From Phycisphaeraceae bacterium (lineage in GTDB: Bacteria; Planctomycetota; Phycisphaerae; Phycisphaerales; Zrk34): a stretch of 64,000 nucleotides of DNA. A model generated the notes under the pieces. The model had not been told where the DNA came from. It did no database searches and saw only the letters and a program-made list of their open reading frames with translations. Location: the NCBI GenBank assembly GCA_028284925.1, contig JANQQT010000214.1, positions 1 through 64,000 of the forward strand. The letters are read 5' to 3'. Below are positions 39,173 through 48,217 of this stretch, piece by piece (position 1 is the stretch's first letter; each line of letters starts with the position of its first letter). Position numbers and translations under genes: made by a program.

Positions 39173-39813
39173 GATAGACTTCCTTTTGATTTGGTTGGGC
39201 GGTACATCTTCTTCCTGTACGCCCAAAAATTCCTTTGAATCCAGTCGACGATCAGACGCCGACCTCCAACACTGACAAGTATCCATACCAGCGCTACGCA
39301 AAAAAAACTGGCGAAACGCTTCTGCCGGATAGACCGGCTTACTTGCTCCCAGATCAATCAAATCGCCAATTACCCGGTCCTCCCTGGCCCGCTAATCAGC
39401 TCGTCAATTCACGCGTGTTTGAAGTACTTGATTGCTCTTTTTCCAACTTAACCGGATACGATTTCACATCAATGCCCGTCAACGAGTTTCTTCTTTCCCG
39501 TGCCATACTGTTGGCACTCATCGCGCCGAAAATCAGACAAAAGTTAAGTAACTATCGCGATCGCCACACGATTACATGACGATTTCTTAATGACGGAGTG
39601 TTTTAAAGATTCTGTTTCCATCTGCGCTCCGACGTTGGATGCGCGACGCCCACATCTCCAAACCTTCGATATCCCTTATAGTGGCGTCGTCTTCACTTCC
39701 GAAGATTTGCAGCGAGATCTCTACTTCCTTCCACGCCGCGCTCCAATGCTCTTCAATACAATTCGCGCCTTGGTCGCCTATAAAAAAGGCACGTTTTCAA
39801 CCCATCATCCCGC

Positions 39814-39834
39814 GTTGCGCGCTTTGCGCGCAAC
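39814..39834. repeat. Perfect 9-bp inverted repeat
   Basis: GTTGCGCGC and GCGCGCAAC flank TTT. It has the look of a REP-like or stem-loop element in noncoding DNA; no second copy was noticed in this window. Confidence 0.7.
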
Positions 39835-40093
39835 TGCTTTGCCTAGCCACAGGTTTTTCCGCAACTTATTCACCACAACGCCTTGCTTTTCATCAGGAAA
39901 TCGTGTAAATAATTCCCCCCGCCGGATACCGACCAGCGAACGATGGCAATCGGCACATCGATTGCTACGTCCGCTAACTCCCGGTAACCATCGCTGGAGG
40001 TGCATCCTCACGCTTCGTGCTTCCCACGAAGCCTACCCCATTCCATTTGAATGGCTCGGATGAATTAAACCTCATGCTGAAACTTGCGAGGCG

Positions 40094-40123
40094 ACGTCGA
40101 AAACTTCGACGTTTGAATATAAG
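40094..40123 (+). promoter_or_regulatory. Palindrome and -10-like box upstream of glnA
   Basis: ACGTCGAA-AAC-TTCGACGT (40094-40112) lies immediately before TATAAG (40118-40123). If TATAAG is the -10 box, the palindrome covers the -35 and spacer positions, as expected for an operator. The regulator is unknown. Prediction by eye. Confidence 0.35.
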
Positions 40124-40159
40124 AAAAATCACTCCAATCACCCTTCAAGGAGCGTGTCA

Positions 40160-41575
40160 ATGACACCCAAAGAAGTAATCGCGTTGGCCAAGGAGCAAGG
40201 CTGCAAAATTCTCGATCTCCGGTTCATGGACTTTCCGGGAATGTGGCAGAATACCTCATATCCCATTTCAGAACTCACCGAAGACGTATTCGAAGATGGC
40301 TTCGGTTTCGACGGCTCATCCATTCGTGGATGGCAGGCCATCAACGAATCTGACATGCTCCTCATGCCTCAGGCCGAGACCGCATTCATCGATCCATTTC
40401 TTGAGTTTAAAACCCTCTGCCTGATCTGCAATATCCAGGATCCCATTACTCGCCAGGACTACACACGCGATCCAAGAAACATCGCTAAGAAAGCGCTTGC
40501 CCACATGCTCAAGTCCGGCGTTGCTGACACCTGCTACATTGGCCCCGAAGCCGAGTTCTTCCTCTTCGATGATGTCCGTTATGACTCTACCCCAAATGGT
40601 ACCTTCTACCAGGTCGATTCAAACGAAGGCATCTGGAACTCCGGTCGGCAGGAAGAAGGCGGCAACCTCGGTTACAAGATCCGATACAAGGAAGGCTACT
40701 TCCCCACACCGCCCACCGACACACTCATGGATGTCCGGTCGGAAATGGTCCTCCACATGATCGATGCAGGCATCGATGTCGAGTGTCATCACCACGAGGT
40801 CGCTTCAGGCGGACAGTGCGAAATCGACATGCGATTCTCTGATCTTCTTGACATGGCCGACAAGCTCATGAAGTACAAGTACATCGTCAAGAACACCGCC
40901 GCCAAATACGGCCTCTCAGCCTGCTTCATGCCCAAGCCCGTCTATGCCGACAACGGCTCCGGTATGCACACCCACCTTTCCCTCTGGAAGGAAAACCAGC
41001 CTCTCTTCGCGGGGGACGGCTATGCTGGCATGAGTGAAACCGCCATGCACGCGATCGGTGGTATCCTCAAACACGCTAAGGCACTCATCGCCTTTACAAA
41101 TCCCTCCACCAACTCCTTCAAGCGACTCGTCCCCGGATACGAAGCTCCCGTCAACATTGCTTACTCACAGCGTAACCGTTCCGCTTCCGTCCGTATCCCG
41201 ATGTACTCACCTTCTCCCAAAGCCAAGCGATTTGAATTCCGCTGCCCAGATCCCACCGCCAACCCATACCTCGCGTTTTCCGCGTTGCTCATGGCGGCCC
41301 TCGATGGCATTGAAAACAAACTTGATCCCGGCAAGCCGCTTGATGTCAATATCTACGATCTCTCACCTTCGGAAGCCGCGGAAATTCCCAAGACCCCCGC
41401 ATCTCTCGAAGAAGCGCTCGACGCCCTCGGCGACGACCACGAATTCCTTCTCAAAGGTGATGTCTTTACCAAAGATGTCATCGAGACTTGGATCGACTAC
41501 AAGATGGAGAACGAAGTCGACGCCTTGCGTCTCCGTCCCCACCCCTACGAGTTCATGCTTTACTACGACATCTAA
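40160..41575 (+). CDS. glnA: Glutamine synthetase type I
   Basis: 471 residues from ATG 40160 with AAGGAG 7 bases upstream; the GTG at 40154 is too close to that site. Makes glutamine from glutamate, ammonia and ATP. Motifs: FDGSSIRGW near the N-terminus, EAEFFLFD metal ligands, the ATP-binding region [23 protein letters not shown], and an adenylylation-type tyrosine in NIYDLSPSE near residue 399. The latter suggests control by adenylyltransferase GlnE (inference). A terminator follows. Confidence 0.97.
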   Translation: MTPKEVIALAKEQGCKILDLRFMDFPGMWQNTSYPISELTEDVFEDGFGFDGSSIRGWQAINESDMLLMPQAETAFIDPFLEFKTLCLICNIQDPITRQDYTRDPRNIAKKALAHMLKSGVADTCYIGPEAEFFLFDDVRYDSTPNGTFYQVDSNEGIWNSGRQEEGGNLGYKIRYKEGYFPTPPTDTLMDVRSEMVLHMIDAGIDVECHHHEVASGGQCEIDMRFSDLLDMADKLMKYKYIVKNTAAKYGLSACFMPKPVYADNGSGMHTHLSLWKENQPLFAGDGYAGMSETAMHAIGGILKHAKALIAFTNPSTNSFKRLVPGYEAPVNIAYSQRNRSASVRIPMYSPSPKAKRFEFRCPDPTANPYLAFSALLMAALDGIENKLDPGKPLDVNIYDLSPSEAAEIPKTPASLEEALDALGDDHEFLLKGDVFTKDVIETWIDYKMENEVDALRLRPHPYEFMLYYDI

Positions 41576-41625
41576 ACCCAAGAATTTCTATTGCGACCAA
41601 TGCTGTCGTACCATTCGAAACCCGG

Positions 41626-41656
41626 AAAGATCCACGCCCCGTGCGTGGGTCTTTTT
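41626..41656 (+). terminator. Rho-independent terminator after glnA
   Basis: AGATCCACGC (41628-41637), loop CCCGT, GCGTGGGTCT (41643-41652), a ten-pair stem with one G-U, followed by TTTTT to 41656. Confidence 0.85.
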
Positions 41657-41813
41657 CATTCCTTCACATGCATTTGGTTACCCACATCAATCTTTGGTTC
41701 TCACTTTATGGCCAAAATTCCCAACCAAAAGCGTGCCATATCTCCTACCGACACGCCTAGACTCCTACCCCGAACGAGCAAGAGTTGTTACAACCAAATA
41801 AGAGCGTTATCCC

Positions 41814-42758
41814 GTGAACCACCTCTCCCAAATAACCACCGATCATCTTCGCCAGTCCGTTATTGCCGTCCCACCCCTCGCACGCAACATCGACCTCTCC
41901 ATCAACGAATCAGAAAATCAGAAAATCATCAACCATCTCGAACACGGCGGTATCACGTTTCTCCTTTACGGCGGGAATGCGAACTACTACCACATCGCCC
42001 TTAACGAATACGAATCCCTCCTCAACCTCCTCGACCATGCCACCGCACCTCAAACCATCGTCGTCCCCGCCGTCGGCCCAAGCTTTGCACTCGCAATCGA
42101 ACAAGCCGCCATCCTCCGCAACACAGTCTTCTCCACCGCAATGTACCTCCCACCAACCGCCGCCTTTACCCCCGATGGCTTCGTCGATGGCTTCCGTCGT
42201 TTCGTGAAGGCATACGCCAAACCCGCCGTCCTCTACATCAAACACGACAACATGATCCACGTCCCGCAGGTTAAGGCTCTCGTCCGCGAAGGCCTGGTCT
42301 CATGGATCAAATACGCTATCGTCCGCGAAGACCCCGCCGAGGATCCTTACCTCTCTCATCTTACCAACGAAGTCGATCCTAACCTCATAGTCTCCGGCAT
42401 CGGAGAGCAACCCGCCATCATCCACACCCGCGACTTCAACCTTGCCGGTTTCACCGCAGGTTGTGTCTGCGTCGCCCCGACCCTCTCCATGAACATGCTC
42501 CTTGCCATCAAAGATCGAGATTACGAGACCGCCGAATCAATCCGAGAACAGTTCGAACCCCTCGAAGATCTCCGCAATGCAATCCACCCCGTCCGCGTCC
42601 TCCACGATGCCATCACTCTCGCCCAAATCGCAGACGCCGGCCCGATTCTACCCTTACTTTCCAATCTCAAACCGGATGAATCCACTCCGGTCAAGCGCGC
42701 TGCTATCGAACTCCTCCAAATCGAAAACAACCTGCGCTCCCCCGCAACATCCCAATAA
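41814..42758 (+). CDS. Dihydrodipicolinate synthase family aldolase/dehydratase
   Basis: 314 residues of the class I aldolase family that includes DapA, N-acetylneuraminate lyase and hydroxy-pyrroline-carboxylate deaminase. A putative Schiff-base lysine is Lys166 (LVSWIKYAIV) with Tyr141 (VLYIKHDN) in the usual position; the N-terminal GGIT region and YGG motif near residue 45-54 are also present. It is unlikely to be the biosynthetic DapA since the pocket motifs differ. Start is GTG 41814. The racemase/dehydratase gene follows 15 bases later, so the two probably form one catabolic pair. Confidence 0.85.
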   Translation: MNHLSQITTDHLRQSVIAVPPLARNIDLSINESENQKIINHLEHGGITFLLYGGNANYYHIALNEYESLLNLLDHATAPQTIVVPAVGPSFALAIEQAAILRNTVFSTAMYLPPTAAFTPDGFVDGFRRFVKAYAKPAVLYIKHDNMIHVPQVKALVREGLVSWIKYAIVREDPAEDPYLSHLTNEVDPNLIVSGIGEQPAIIHTRDFNLAGFTAGCVCVAPTLSMNMLLAIKDRDYETAESIREQFEPLEDLRNAIHPVRVLHDAITLAQIADAGPILPLLSNLKPDESTPVKRAAIELLQIENNLRSPATSQ

Positions 42759-42773
42759 GGAACTCCCCCAACA

Positions 42774-43880
42774 ATGAAAATCACACGCATCGCCGCCTAT
42801 CAGGTCGATCTCCCCCTCCACGAAGGCAACTACAACTGGTCAGGCGGAAAGTCCGTCAAAGTTTTCGACTCCACCATTGTCCGGATCGACACCGATGCCG
42901 GCATCACCGGTTATGGCGAAATCTGCCCCCTCGGCCCCGTCTACCTCCCAAGTTACGCCGCCGGAGCACGCGCAGGCATCAAGGAAATCGCACCGAACCT
43001 AATCGGCGAAGACCCCCGCGAACTCATCAAAATCAACCAGCGCATGGACACCCTCCTCAAAGGCCACCCCTACGCCAAATCTGCAATCGACGTCGCCTGT
43101 TGGGACATTCTCGGCCAGGCCTCAAACCAGCCCATTTGCACACTACTCGGTGGCAGATATGCCGACGACTTCATCCTCTACCGCGCCATCTCCCAGGAAG
43201 CTCCCGAACAAATGGCCGCCAAGGTCGCCGGCTACCGCGCCGAAGGCTACCGACGATTCCAACTCAAAGTTGGTGGCGACCCGGATACCGACATCCAGCG
43301 CATCAAAGCTGTATCTGTTGAACTCCAGCACGGTGATAAACTTATCGCCGATGCAAACACCGGCTGGCTCATGCACGAAGCCGCCCGTGTCGTTCGCGCC
43401 GTCGAAGACATCGATGTCTACATCGAACAACCCTGCCTCACCTATGAAGAATGCCTCTCTCTTCGACGGAACAACTGCACTCATCCCTTCGTCCTCGATG
43501 AATGCATCGACGGCCTCGACACACTCATCCGCGGCAAGAACGACCTCGCCATGGATGTCGTCAACATCAAGATCAGCAAATTCGGCGGCCTCACCCGTGC
43601 CAAACAGGCCCGGGACCTCTGCGTCTCACTAGGCATCGCCATGACAATTGAAGATACATGGGGAGGCGACTTTACCACTGCCGCCATCGCCCACCTTGCA
43701 CATTCCACACCCACCGAATTTCTCTTTACCTCTACCGACTTCAATTCATACGTCACCGTCTCTACCGCCGAAAATGCCCCCCAACGCATCAACGGCCGCA
43801 TGTCCGCCCCCTTCACTCCCGGTCTCGGCCTGACTCCCAAAACAGACACCCTCGGCCGGCCTGTCATCGAAATCTCATAA
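42774..43880 (+). CDS. Enolase-superfamily (mandelate racemase/muconate lactonising) dehydratase or epimerase
   Basis: 368 residues. Catalytic set visible: Lys165 (FQLKVGG), metal ligands Asp193 (IADAN), Glu218 (IEQP), Asp242 (LDEC) and Lys266 (NIKISKFGG). N-terminal capping segment [16 protein letters not shown] and [18 protein letters not shown] are close in style to the cis-3-hydroxy-L-proline dehydratase branch and related racemases; substrate remains a guess. Paired with the DHDPS-family gene upstream. Confidence 0.88.
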   Translation: MKITRIAAYQVDLPLHEGNYNWSGGKSVKVFDSTIVRIDTDAGITGYGEICPLGPVYLPSYAAGARAGIKEIAPNLIGEDPRELIKINQRMDTLLKGHPYAKSAIDVACWDILGQASNQPICTLLGGRYADDFILYRAISQEAPEQMAAKVAGYRAEGYRRFQLKVGGDPDTDIQRIKAVSVELQHGDKLIADANTGWLMHEAARVVRAVEDIDVYIEQPCLTYEECLSLRRNNCTHPFVLDECIDGLDTLIRGKNDLAMDVVNIKISKFGGLTRAKQARDLCVSLGIAMTIEDTWGGDFTTAAIAHLAHSTPTEFLFTSTDFNSYVTVSTAENAPQRINGRMSAPFTPGLGLTPKTDTLGRPVIEIS

Positions 43881-44654
43881 AGCCACCCGCATTAAATCAC
43901 CCACACCAACGTAATACTTCTCGTACCTTCTCCCATCACTGTACAACCGGCCGTCTCGGCTAGGCGCCAATACCGTCGCCCGCCGCGTAATCCGATTCAC
44001 TCTTCCCTCCACTCGTCGTCCCTCAAATTCAAACCAAACCCAATCGCCGATCTCCACCTCATACGCCCTCAACACTGCCTCTCTCCTCGTCATCAACTCA
44101 TGCGTCGCCTCCAAATGCCCAAACCACTTGCCCACCAGCCCCTTGAACCTCGCCTGCTTACAACTCGATCTCTCCCAGACTAGCATCTCAAACAAATGCC
44201 CTAACTCATGCTCAAACACCCTCTGCAATCCCTCCAGGCGATTCTCACATACCAACCCACACGCCTTCGCCTCGCGCCTCCCTTCTCCAAAATTATCCAG
44301 CAACATTCCCGCCCCAATCACAATCTCATACCGCACGTCTTCCTTTCGCCTCCCCTCCCCCTTAACCATCCTTCGCGTCTTTCCCGCCGACCGTGTCAGC
44401 CGATTCGACATCCGAAACTTAACCCCCACTTTACTTTGCTCTCTAACCATCTCTCCCAACATTCCTCCAAAAAACATCTCATCATACAGTTCGAACATCC
44501 TCTCCAAATCCACCGTCGACAATCTTTCAAAATTCACCCCACCCATATGCCGAGACCCAGCTAACAGGATTTCGCCCACGTCAGCCTGCTTCTCACGAAT
44601 CACCCGCTTATCCCATCCCTCCGAATCAATAAATTCCTGAATCCGTTCAGTCAT
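43875..44654 (-). CDS. SprT-like zinc metalloprotease-fold protein
   Basis: 259 residues. The zinc motif HELGH (His150, Glu151, His154 in the numbering from a GTG at 44657; the ATG at 44654 is preferred) follows an N-terminal helical region containing [10 protein letters not shown], as in SprT-like families. The C-terminal ~60 residues ([20 protein letters not shown]) form an SH3-like beta segment. Related domains in eukaryotic Spartan cleave DNA-protein crosslinks; bacterial roles are unclear. It overlaps the end of the enolase-family gene by six bases, tail to tail. Confidence 0.8.
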   Translation of the reverse strand: MTERIQEFIDSEGWDKRVIREKQADVGEILLAGSRHMGGVNFERLSTVDLERMFELYDEMFFGGMLGEMVREQSKVGVKFRMSNRLTRSAGKTRRMVKGEGRRKEDVRYEIVIGAGMLLDNFGEGRREAKACGLVCENRLEGLQRVFEHELGHLFEMLVWERSSCKQARFKGLVGKWFGHLEATHELMTRREAVLRAYEVEIGDWVWFEFEGRRVEGRVNRITRRATVLAPSRDGRLYSDGRRYEKYYVGVGDLMRVAL

Positions 44655-44743
44655 CACCCAAGTCTATCACACCTCGCCTCACAACCAAAACCTTCACAAA
44701 CGGATCAAGTCGACATCCCATTTCGAAACTCTCCCTCTCCAAC

Positions 44744-45427
44744 ATGCCAATCCCGTTTGGCCAATTCCCCATCCCTCCATATCATGGTCCCATGTTCGCA
44801 GACATCTACAACCTCATCGAACGCGGAGGATGGGTCATGTGGCCCCTCCTCGCCCTCTCGCTCATAAGCCTCACCCTCATACTCGAACGATTCTACTTCT
44901 GGATCCGAACGAACGGCGGAGACACCCAATACAAACTCGACCAACTCAACCAACATCTCCTCACCGGTCGACATCAGGAAGCCCGCCAACTCATCGATAC
45001 CGACAACTCCATCTACGCTGATATTGTCCGCAAAATTCTTGCCGACGATGCCCAACCCGCCTCGGCATCCGCCGCCATCGAATCCCAACGCGCCCGCCTC
45101 GAACGATTCATGCCCACGCTCGGAACTGTCATCACCGCCGCCCCCATGCTCGGCATTCTCGGGACGGTCATTGGCATTATCCGCGCATTCAAAGGACTTC
45201 CCGATGCCCAGCAAATGACCGACATGACGATGGTCTCCCAGGGCATTAGCGAAGCCCTCCTCACCACCGTCGCCGGCCTCATCGTCGCCCTCATCGTCCT
45301 CTTCCCCTTCAATGCATTCCGCGCCCAGATCAGCCGCACACTAGGCAAGATCGAAGTCCTGGCCGAAAGCGCCGCCGGTGGAAATAACACACCTCCCCAA
45401 TTCAATCCCTCCAACGCCCCCGATTGA
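44744..45427 (+). CDS. MotA/TolQ/ExbB family proton channel protein
   Basis: 227 residues with three membrane helices: at ~25-50 (WVMWPLLALSLISLTLILER), ~125-150 (TLGTVITAAPMLGILGTVIG) and ~175-195 (LTTVAGLIVALIVLFPF). The GTVIGIIRAF and TTVAGLIVAL motifs are the ExbB/TolQ channel signature. A start at ATG 44744 or 44792 (MFADIY) is possible. No ExbD/TolR, TolA or TonB gene is nearby, so its partner lies elsewhere. Confidence 0.88.
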   Translation: MPIPFGQFPIPPYHGPMFADIYNLIERGGWVMWPLLALSLISLTLILERFYFWIRTNGGDTQYKLDQLNQHLLTGRHQEARQLIDTDNSIYADIVRKILADDAQPASASAAIESQRARLERFMPTLGTVITAAPMLGILGTVIGIIRAFKGLPDAQQMTDMTMVSQGISEALLTTVAGLIVALIVLFPFNAFRAQISRTLGKIEVLAESAAGGNNTPPQFNPSNAPD

Positions 45428-45552
45428 AAACACACACCAGGCCGATAGCCGAAAAAACCAGTAGGCGGGTGGCAGTAGGGGAGTAAAAGGAGATTACCTT
45501 TCAATCCCCGGCCTGCTTTCAATAACCATCACTAATCAAACGAAAACCACCC

Positions 45553-46386
45553 ATGCCCGTAATACACATCGACGACATTGATGACCCTCGCCTTGAAAAA
45601 TACAGGAACGTTCGCGACAAGGACATGCGCCAACGCTACAGCCGATTCCTCACCGAAGGTAAACGTGTCACCCTCCGACTCTTCCGATGCGGCTTCCAGG
45701 CCGAATCCGTCCTTACCACACCCAAACGTCTCCCCCAAATCCAGGACGAAATCCCACCCGACATCCCTATATACCTTGTCGATGAACAGCTCATGATCCA
45801 GACCGCCGGTTTCGCCGTCCATACGGGTATTCTTGCCGTCGGTATCCCGCCCGATCCAATCTCAATTGATGAACTCGTCGAACGTCTATCTGGGAAAAAA
45901 GGCCCCCTCACATTCTTTGTCGGCGAATCATTCAAGGAAGCCGTCAATCTCGGCGCCGTCATTCGCACCTCCGCTGCCGCAGGCATCGACGCCATTATCC
46001 TCGGCGAACACTGCGTTGATGCATTTTCCAGACGTGGACTCCGCTCTGCTATGGGTGCCGCCTTCCGGATTCCCATTGTCAAGAGTACCGACCTCGCCGC
46101 CGACCTCCATATCCTCCAATCCAAACACAACTTTAAACTTCACGCCACTGTCATATCCGATCGCGCCATCCCACTCGATCACGTTGAACGCTCCGCCGAC
46201 TACAACGACCGTATCGCTATTCTCCTCGGCCATGAAGTTTCAGGCCTCTCAGATACCCTTATTGATCTGGCAGACGAACACATCACCATCCCCATACGTG
46301 ATAACATCGACTCTCTCAACGTAAACGCTGCTGCCGCGCTTTGCGCATACCACTATTGCTACATATGTGGAAAAAGCCCCGCCTAG
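45553..46386 (+). CDS. SpoU/TrmH family RNA 2'-O-methyltransferase
   Basis: 277 residues. N-terminal substrate domain (RYSRFLTEGKRVTLRLFRCG) and a trefoil-knot SPOUT domain with NLGAVIRTSAAAG, LLGHEVSGLS and IPIRDNIDSLNVNAAAA, the three TrmH motifs. Methylates 2'-hydroxyls in tRNA or rRNA; which nucleotide cannot be told. Its end converges with the unknown gene at 46402, 15 bases apart. Confidence 0.92.
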   Translation: MPVIHIDDIDDPRLEKYRNVRDKDMRQRYSRFLTEGKRVTLRLFRCGFQAESVLTTPKRLPQIQDEIPPDIPIYLVDEQLMIQTAGFAVHTGILAVGIPPDPISIDELVERLSGKKGPLTFFVGESFKEAVNLGAVIRTSAAAGIDAIILGEHCVDAFSRRGLRSAMGAAFRIPIVKSTDLAADLHILQSKHNFKLHATVISDRAIPLDHVERSADYNDRIAILLGHEVSGLSDTLIDLADEHITIPIRDNIDSLNVNAAAALCAYHYCYICGKSPA

Positions 46387-46401
46387 ACCTGAGTGGGATA
46401 C

Positions 46402-47235
46402 TCACACCCCTCCGAATGTCCCCTTACGAACTTTCCTGCGCAGACCCGGCTTCTCTGACTTCTTGCCGCGCCCGGTTGGCCCCTTTGTCTTGCCTCCGCC
46501 TCTTCCCCCAGACGCGCTGGCCTGAGGTGTCGCGACCGGCGCCATCGCCTCAATTCCCTCCGCACGGCCCTGAATTGACGCCGCATGATTCACAATCTCG
46601 ACGATCAGATCCGCCAACACCCGTCCCGCGATGGAATACTTCGCAGCAAGAATCCGAGCCTCACCGTAAAGACCCCAGAAGTGATTCATATCCGACATTT
46701 CCTGACGAAGTTCGTTCTCGGCCAGGCTGATCTTGTCTACCAACCGAGTTCGGTAATTCTCATCAACGTCCTCTTCATTCAACAATGCTCCACGCAAATC
46801 ACCAATCAATCGATGCATCTGATAAAAGTCGTCATCCGAAATCTCAATCACATACGAGTTCGAAACTGAAGTTCCCTGATAACGTTCTTTGGACCGATTG
46901 AAAATATCAGAAGCTCGATTCTTCCTCGATATCTCGCGCGATCGATAAAATACAGTTTGTGCCGCATCAACAATCGCGTCACAATCCGCCCGTACATCAC
47001 CACATGGTTCGGGCAAATCAACGTTTAGATCTTCAATTTTATCGACATAAGATGCAATCAACCCATAGGCGTCAATGAGTGTCGAGTACATCTTATTCCT
47101 GATTTCAGGATGTGAAAGCGATTTACGATTGAAGCGTTTGATAAAGTACTGGCTTACTTCATATAGGCCTTCCCATGGATTGGGAGGCAATTCTTTCAAA
47201 AACTGCTCGGAGTAGAACTCGCCAACGGATGACAT
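46402..47235 (-). CDS. Unknown helical protein with basic C-terminal tail
   Basis: 277 residues, no family recognised. Residues 1-225 are predicted helical by eye, with regular spacing of hydrophobics (YSTLIDAYGLIASYVDKI, ADCDAIVDAAQTVFYR, and SLAENELRQEMSDMNHFWGL). The last ~50 residues are Gly, Lys and Arg rich (GGRGGGKTKGPTGRGKKSEK) and look disordered, as in nucleic-acid-binding or targeting tails. GAGGA is 6 bases before the ATG. It lies 286 bases downstream of a PAAR-like gene on the same strand, a possible partner. Confidence 0.7.
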   Translation of the reverse strand: MSSVGEFYSEQFLKELPPNPWEGLYEVSQYFIKRFNRKSLSHPEIRNKMYSTLIDAYGLIASYVDKIEDLNVDLPEPCGDVRADCDAIVDAAQTVFYRSREISRKNRASDIFNRSKERYQGTSVSNSYVIEISDDDFYQMHRLIGDLRGALLNEEDVDENYRTRLVDKISLAENELRQEMSDMNHFWGLYGEARILAAKYSIAGRVLADLIVEIVNHAASIQGRAEGIEAMAPVATPQASASGGRGGGKTKGPTGRGKKSEKPGLRRKVRKGTFGGV

Positions 47236-47521
47236 TCGATATCCTCATGCCCGGGGTATCGCCGATGTCCTGAACCCCTAATAGGTTTTATCGGCCAATT
47301 TCACACCAATTGCGCTTATTACCACAAGGTGTATCGACGAAAAAAAGGCAAGACATTACTTCTGACTAACCTCAAATTCACCCCGATTCGGACACAAACT
47401 TGCCATCCAGCCCGAACATTTCACTCATAGATCGTCGAGCGCGCCGATTGTGCGGATTACACCGATTTTGACACGGAAAATCCCTGAATCTCAGACCCGA
47501 TAAACTCCACAAATGTATACG

Positions 47522-47911
47522 CTAGGGTATGTTCGTCTTCGTTGTCCCCGCGTTTGTAATCGATATAACGCCAGCCCAGTTACACATACATTTCGAAGTA
47601 TTATTCAATGCCGGTTGCCCACCGATCATCACCGTCGGAGAACCCGGCATCCATGGTGCCGTAGTCATTGGCACGCAGGGCATTGGCGTCAAGACTCCCA
47701 GTGCTGCCGAGGTTGCACTCGCAGTCGCGGGAAATGCCAGTGACTTACACGGACCAAACGTCGGAATATTAACCATCGGCTTGTGGTCCATAATGTTCGC
47801 CGCCGGCTGATTCTCTGCATTCACCCTGTTCACTGGCAGCACAATCAGGCTCGCCGGAGTCGAACCCATCGTACATTGCATCTGCGCGCCATTAACAACT
47901 TGCTGAGCCAT
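47522..47911 (-). CDS. PAAR-like (DUF4280) spike protein
   Basis: 129 residues. Cys, Pro and Gly rich with pattern MAQQVVNGAQMQCTMG near the N-terminus, PTFGPCKS, LTPMPCVPMT, PWMPG and MCNWAGVI, matching DUF4280. These PAAR-like domains cap the spikes of type VI or extracellular contractile injection systems or accompany toxins. The Cys-Met-Cys near the C-terminus and other Cys residues probably bind metal. GGA lies 6 bases before the ATG. No tube, sheath, VgrG or AAA+ gene is present in the window. Confidence 0.85.
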   Translation of the reverse strand: MAQQVVNGAQMQCTMGSTPASLIVLPVNRVNAENQPAANIMDHKPMVNIPTFGPCKSLAFPATASATSAALGVLTPMPCVPMTTAPWMPGSPTVMIGGQPALNNTSKCMCNWAGVISITNAGTTKTNIP

Positions 47912-48028
47912 GATAATCCTACACTTTCATTCACGACCTTACGTGGTATAACACCTGTCCATTCGGGTCGTATAGCTTATTGTAACACCTGCATTATCGC
48001 ATGAACGGATGCGTTGTTTCCTCATGGT

Positions 48029-48050
48029 CTCCAATTTCTTGGAGTTTTTT
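48029..48050 (+). terminator. Terminator-like hairpin with no gene upstream
   Basis: CTCCAA (48029-48034), TTTC, TTGGAG (48039-48044), then TTTTTT (48045-48050). On the + strand no protein gene precedes it; it may end a short RNA or act on a leader. Confidence 0.5.
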
Positions 48051-48123
48051 CCTCGTCAGGCTTATCAAGCTTAATAACGTGCAACCCGTCTTACCAATTT
48101 GGACCTTGCAAGTAATGCGCATC

Positions 48124-48153
48124 TTGTGAGTACGTAAGAGTCTCTGTTAAGAT
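48124..48153 (+). promoter_or_regulatory. Candidate promoter for the proline-rich membrane protein
   Basis: TTGTGA (48124-48129) and TAAGAT (48148-48153), spacer 18. The ATG at 48218 follows with AAGGA just upstream. Read by eye. Confidence 0.35.
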
Positions 48154-48217
48154 AAGTCATACGTCGGGCTTTCAACTCGTCTATCATTGGAACGAATTCA
48201 ATCAAAAGGATCAAACG

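Larger units (their letters stand above)
39173..40159. other. Nearly 1 kb region without a convincing gene, several palindromes
   Basis: Open frames here on both strands are short, without ribosome-binding sites or recognisable domains, and are probably not genes. Perfect palindromes stand out: 39814-39834 (GTTGCGCGC, TTT, GCGCGCAAC), 40012-40032 (GCTTCGTG, CTTCC, CACGAAGC) and 40094-40112 (ACGTCGAA, AAC, TTCGACGT). The right end must contain the glnA promoter. A decayed gene or a structured RNA are both possible. Confidence 0.55.
47912..48217. other. Intergenic region before the proline-rich membrane protein
   Basis: About 300 bases between divergent genes. It contains a terminator-like hairpin at 48029-48050 and a promoter-like pair at 48124-48153, each listed below. 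No tRNA or other known RNA recognised. Confidence 0.5.

Noticed and set aside
39235-40063. Short open frames on both strands between the lipoproteins and glnA
   Set aside because: No ribosome-binding sites, no domains and ordinary base composition for noncoding DNA here; a leftward frame near 39.6-39.85 kb is interrupted by a stop.
45478-45509. Imperfect hairpin between the ExbB-like and TrmH-like genes
   Set aside because: GGGGA/TCCCC with an inner AAAGG/CCTTT stem is interrupted by an internal loop and lacks a T run.
47513-47810. Rightward open frames opposite the DUF4280 gene
   Set aside because: They are shadows of the leftward gene; the DUF4280 protein has clear motifs and a start site.
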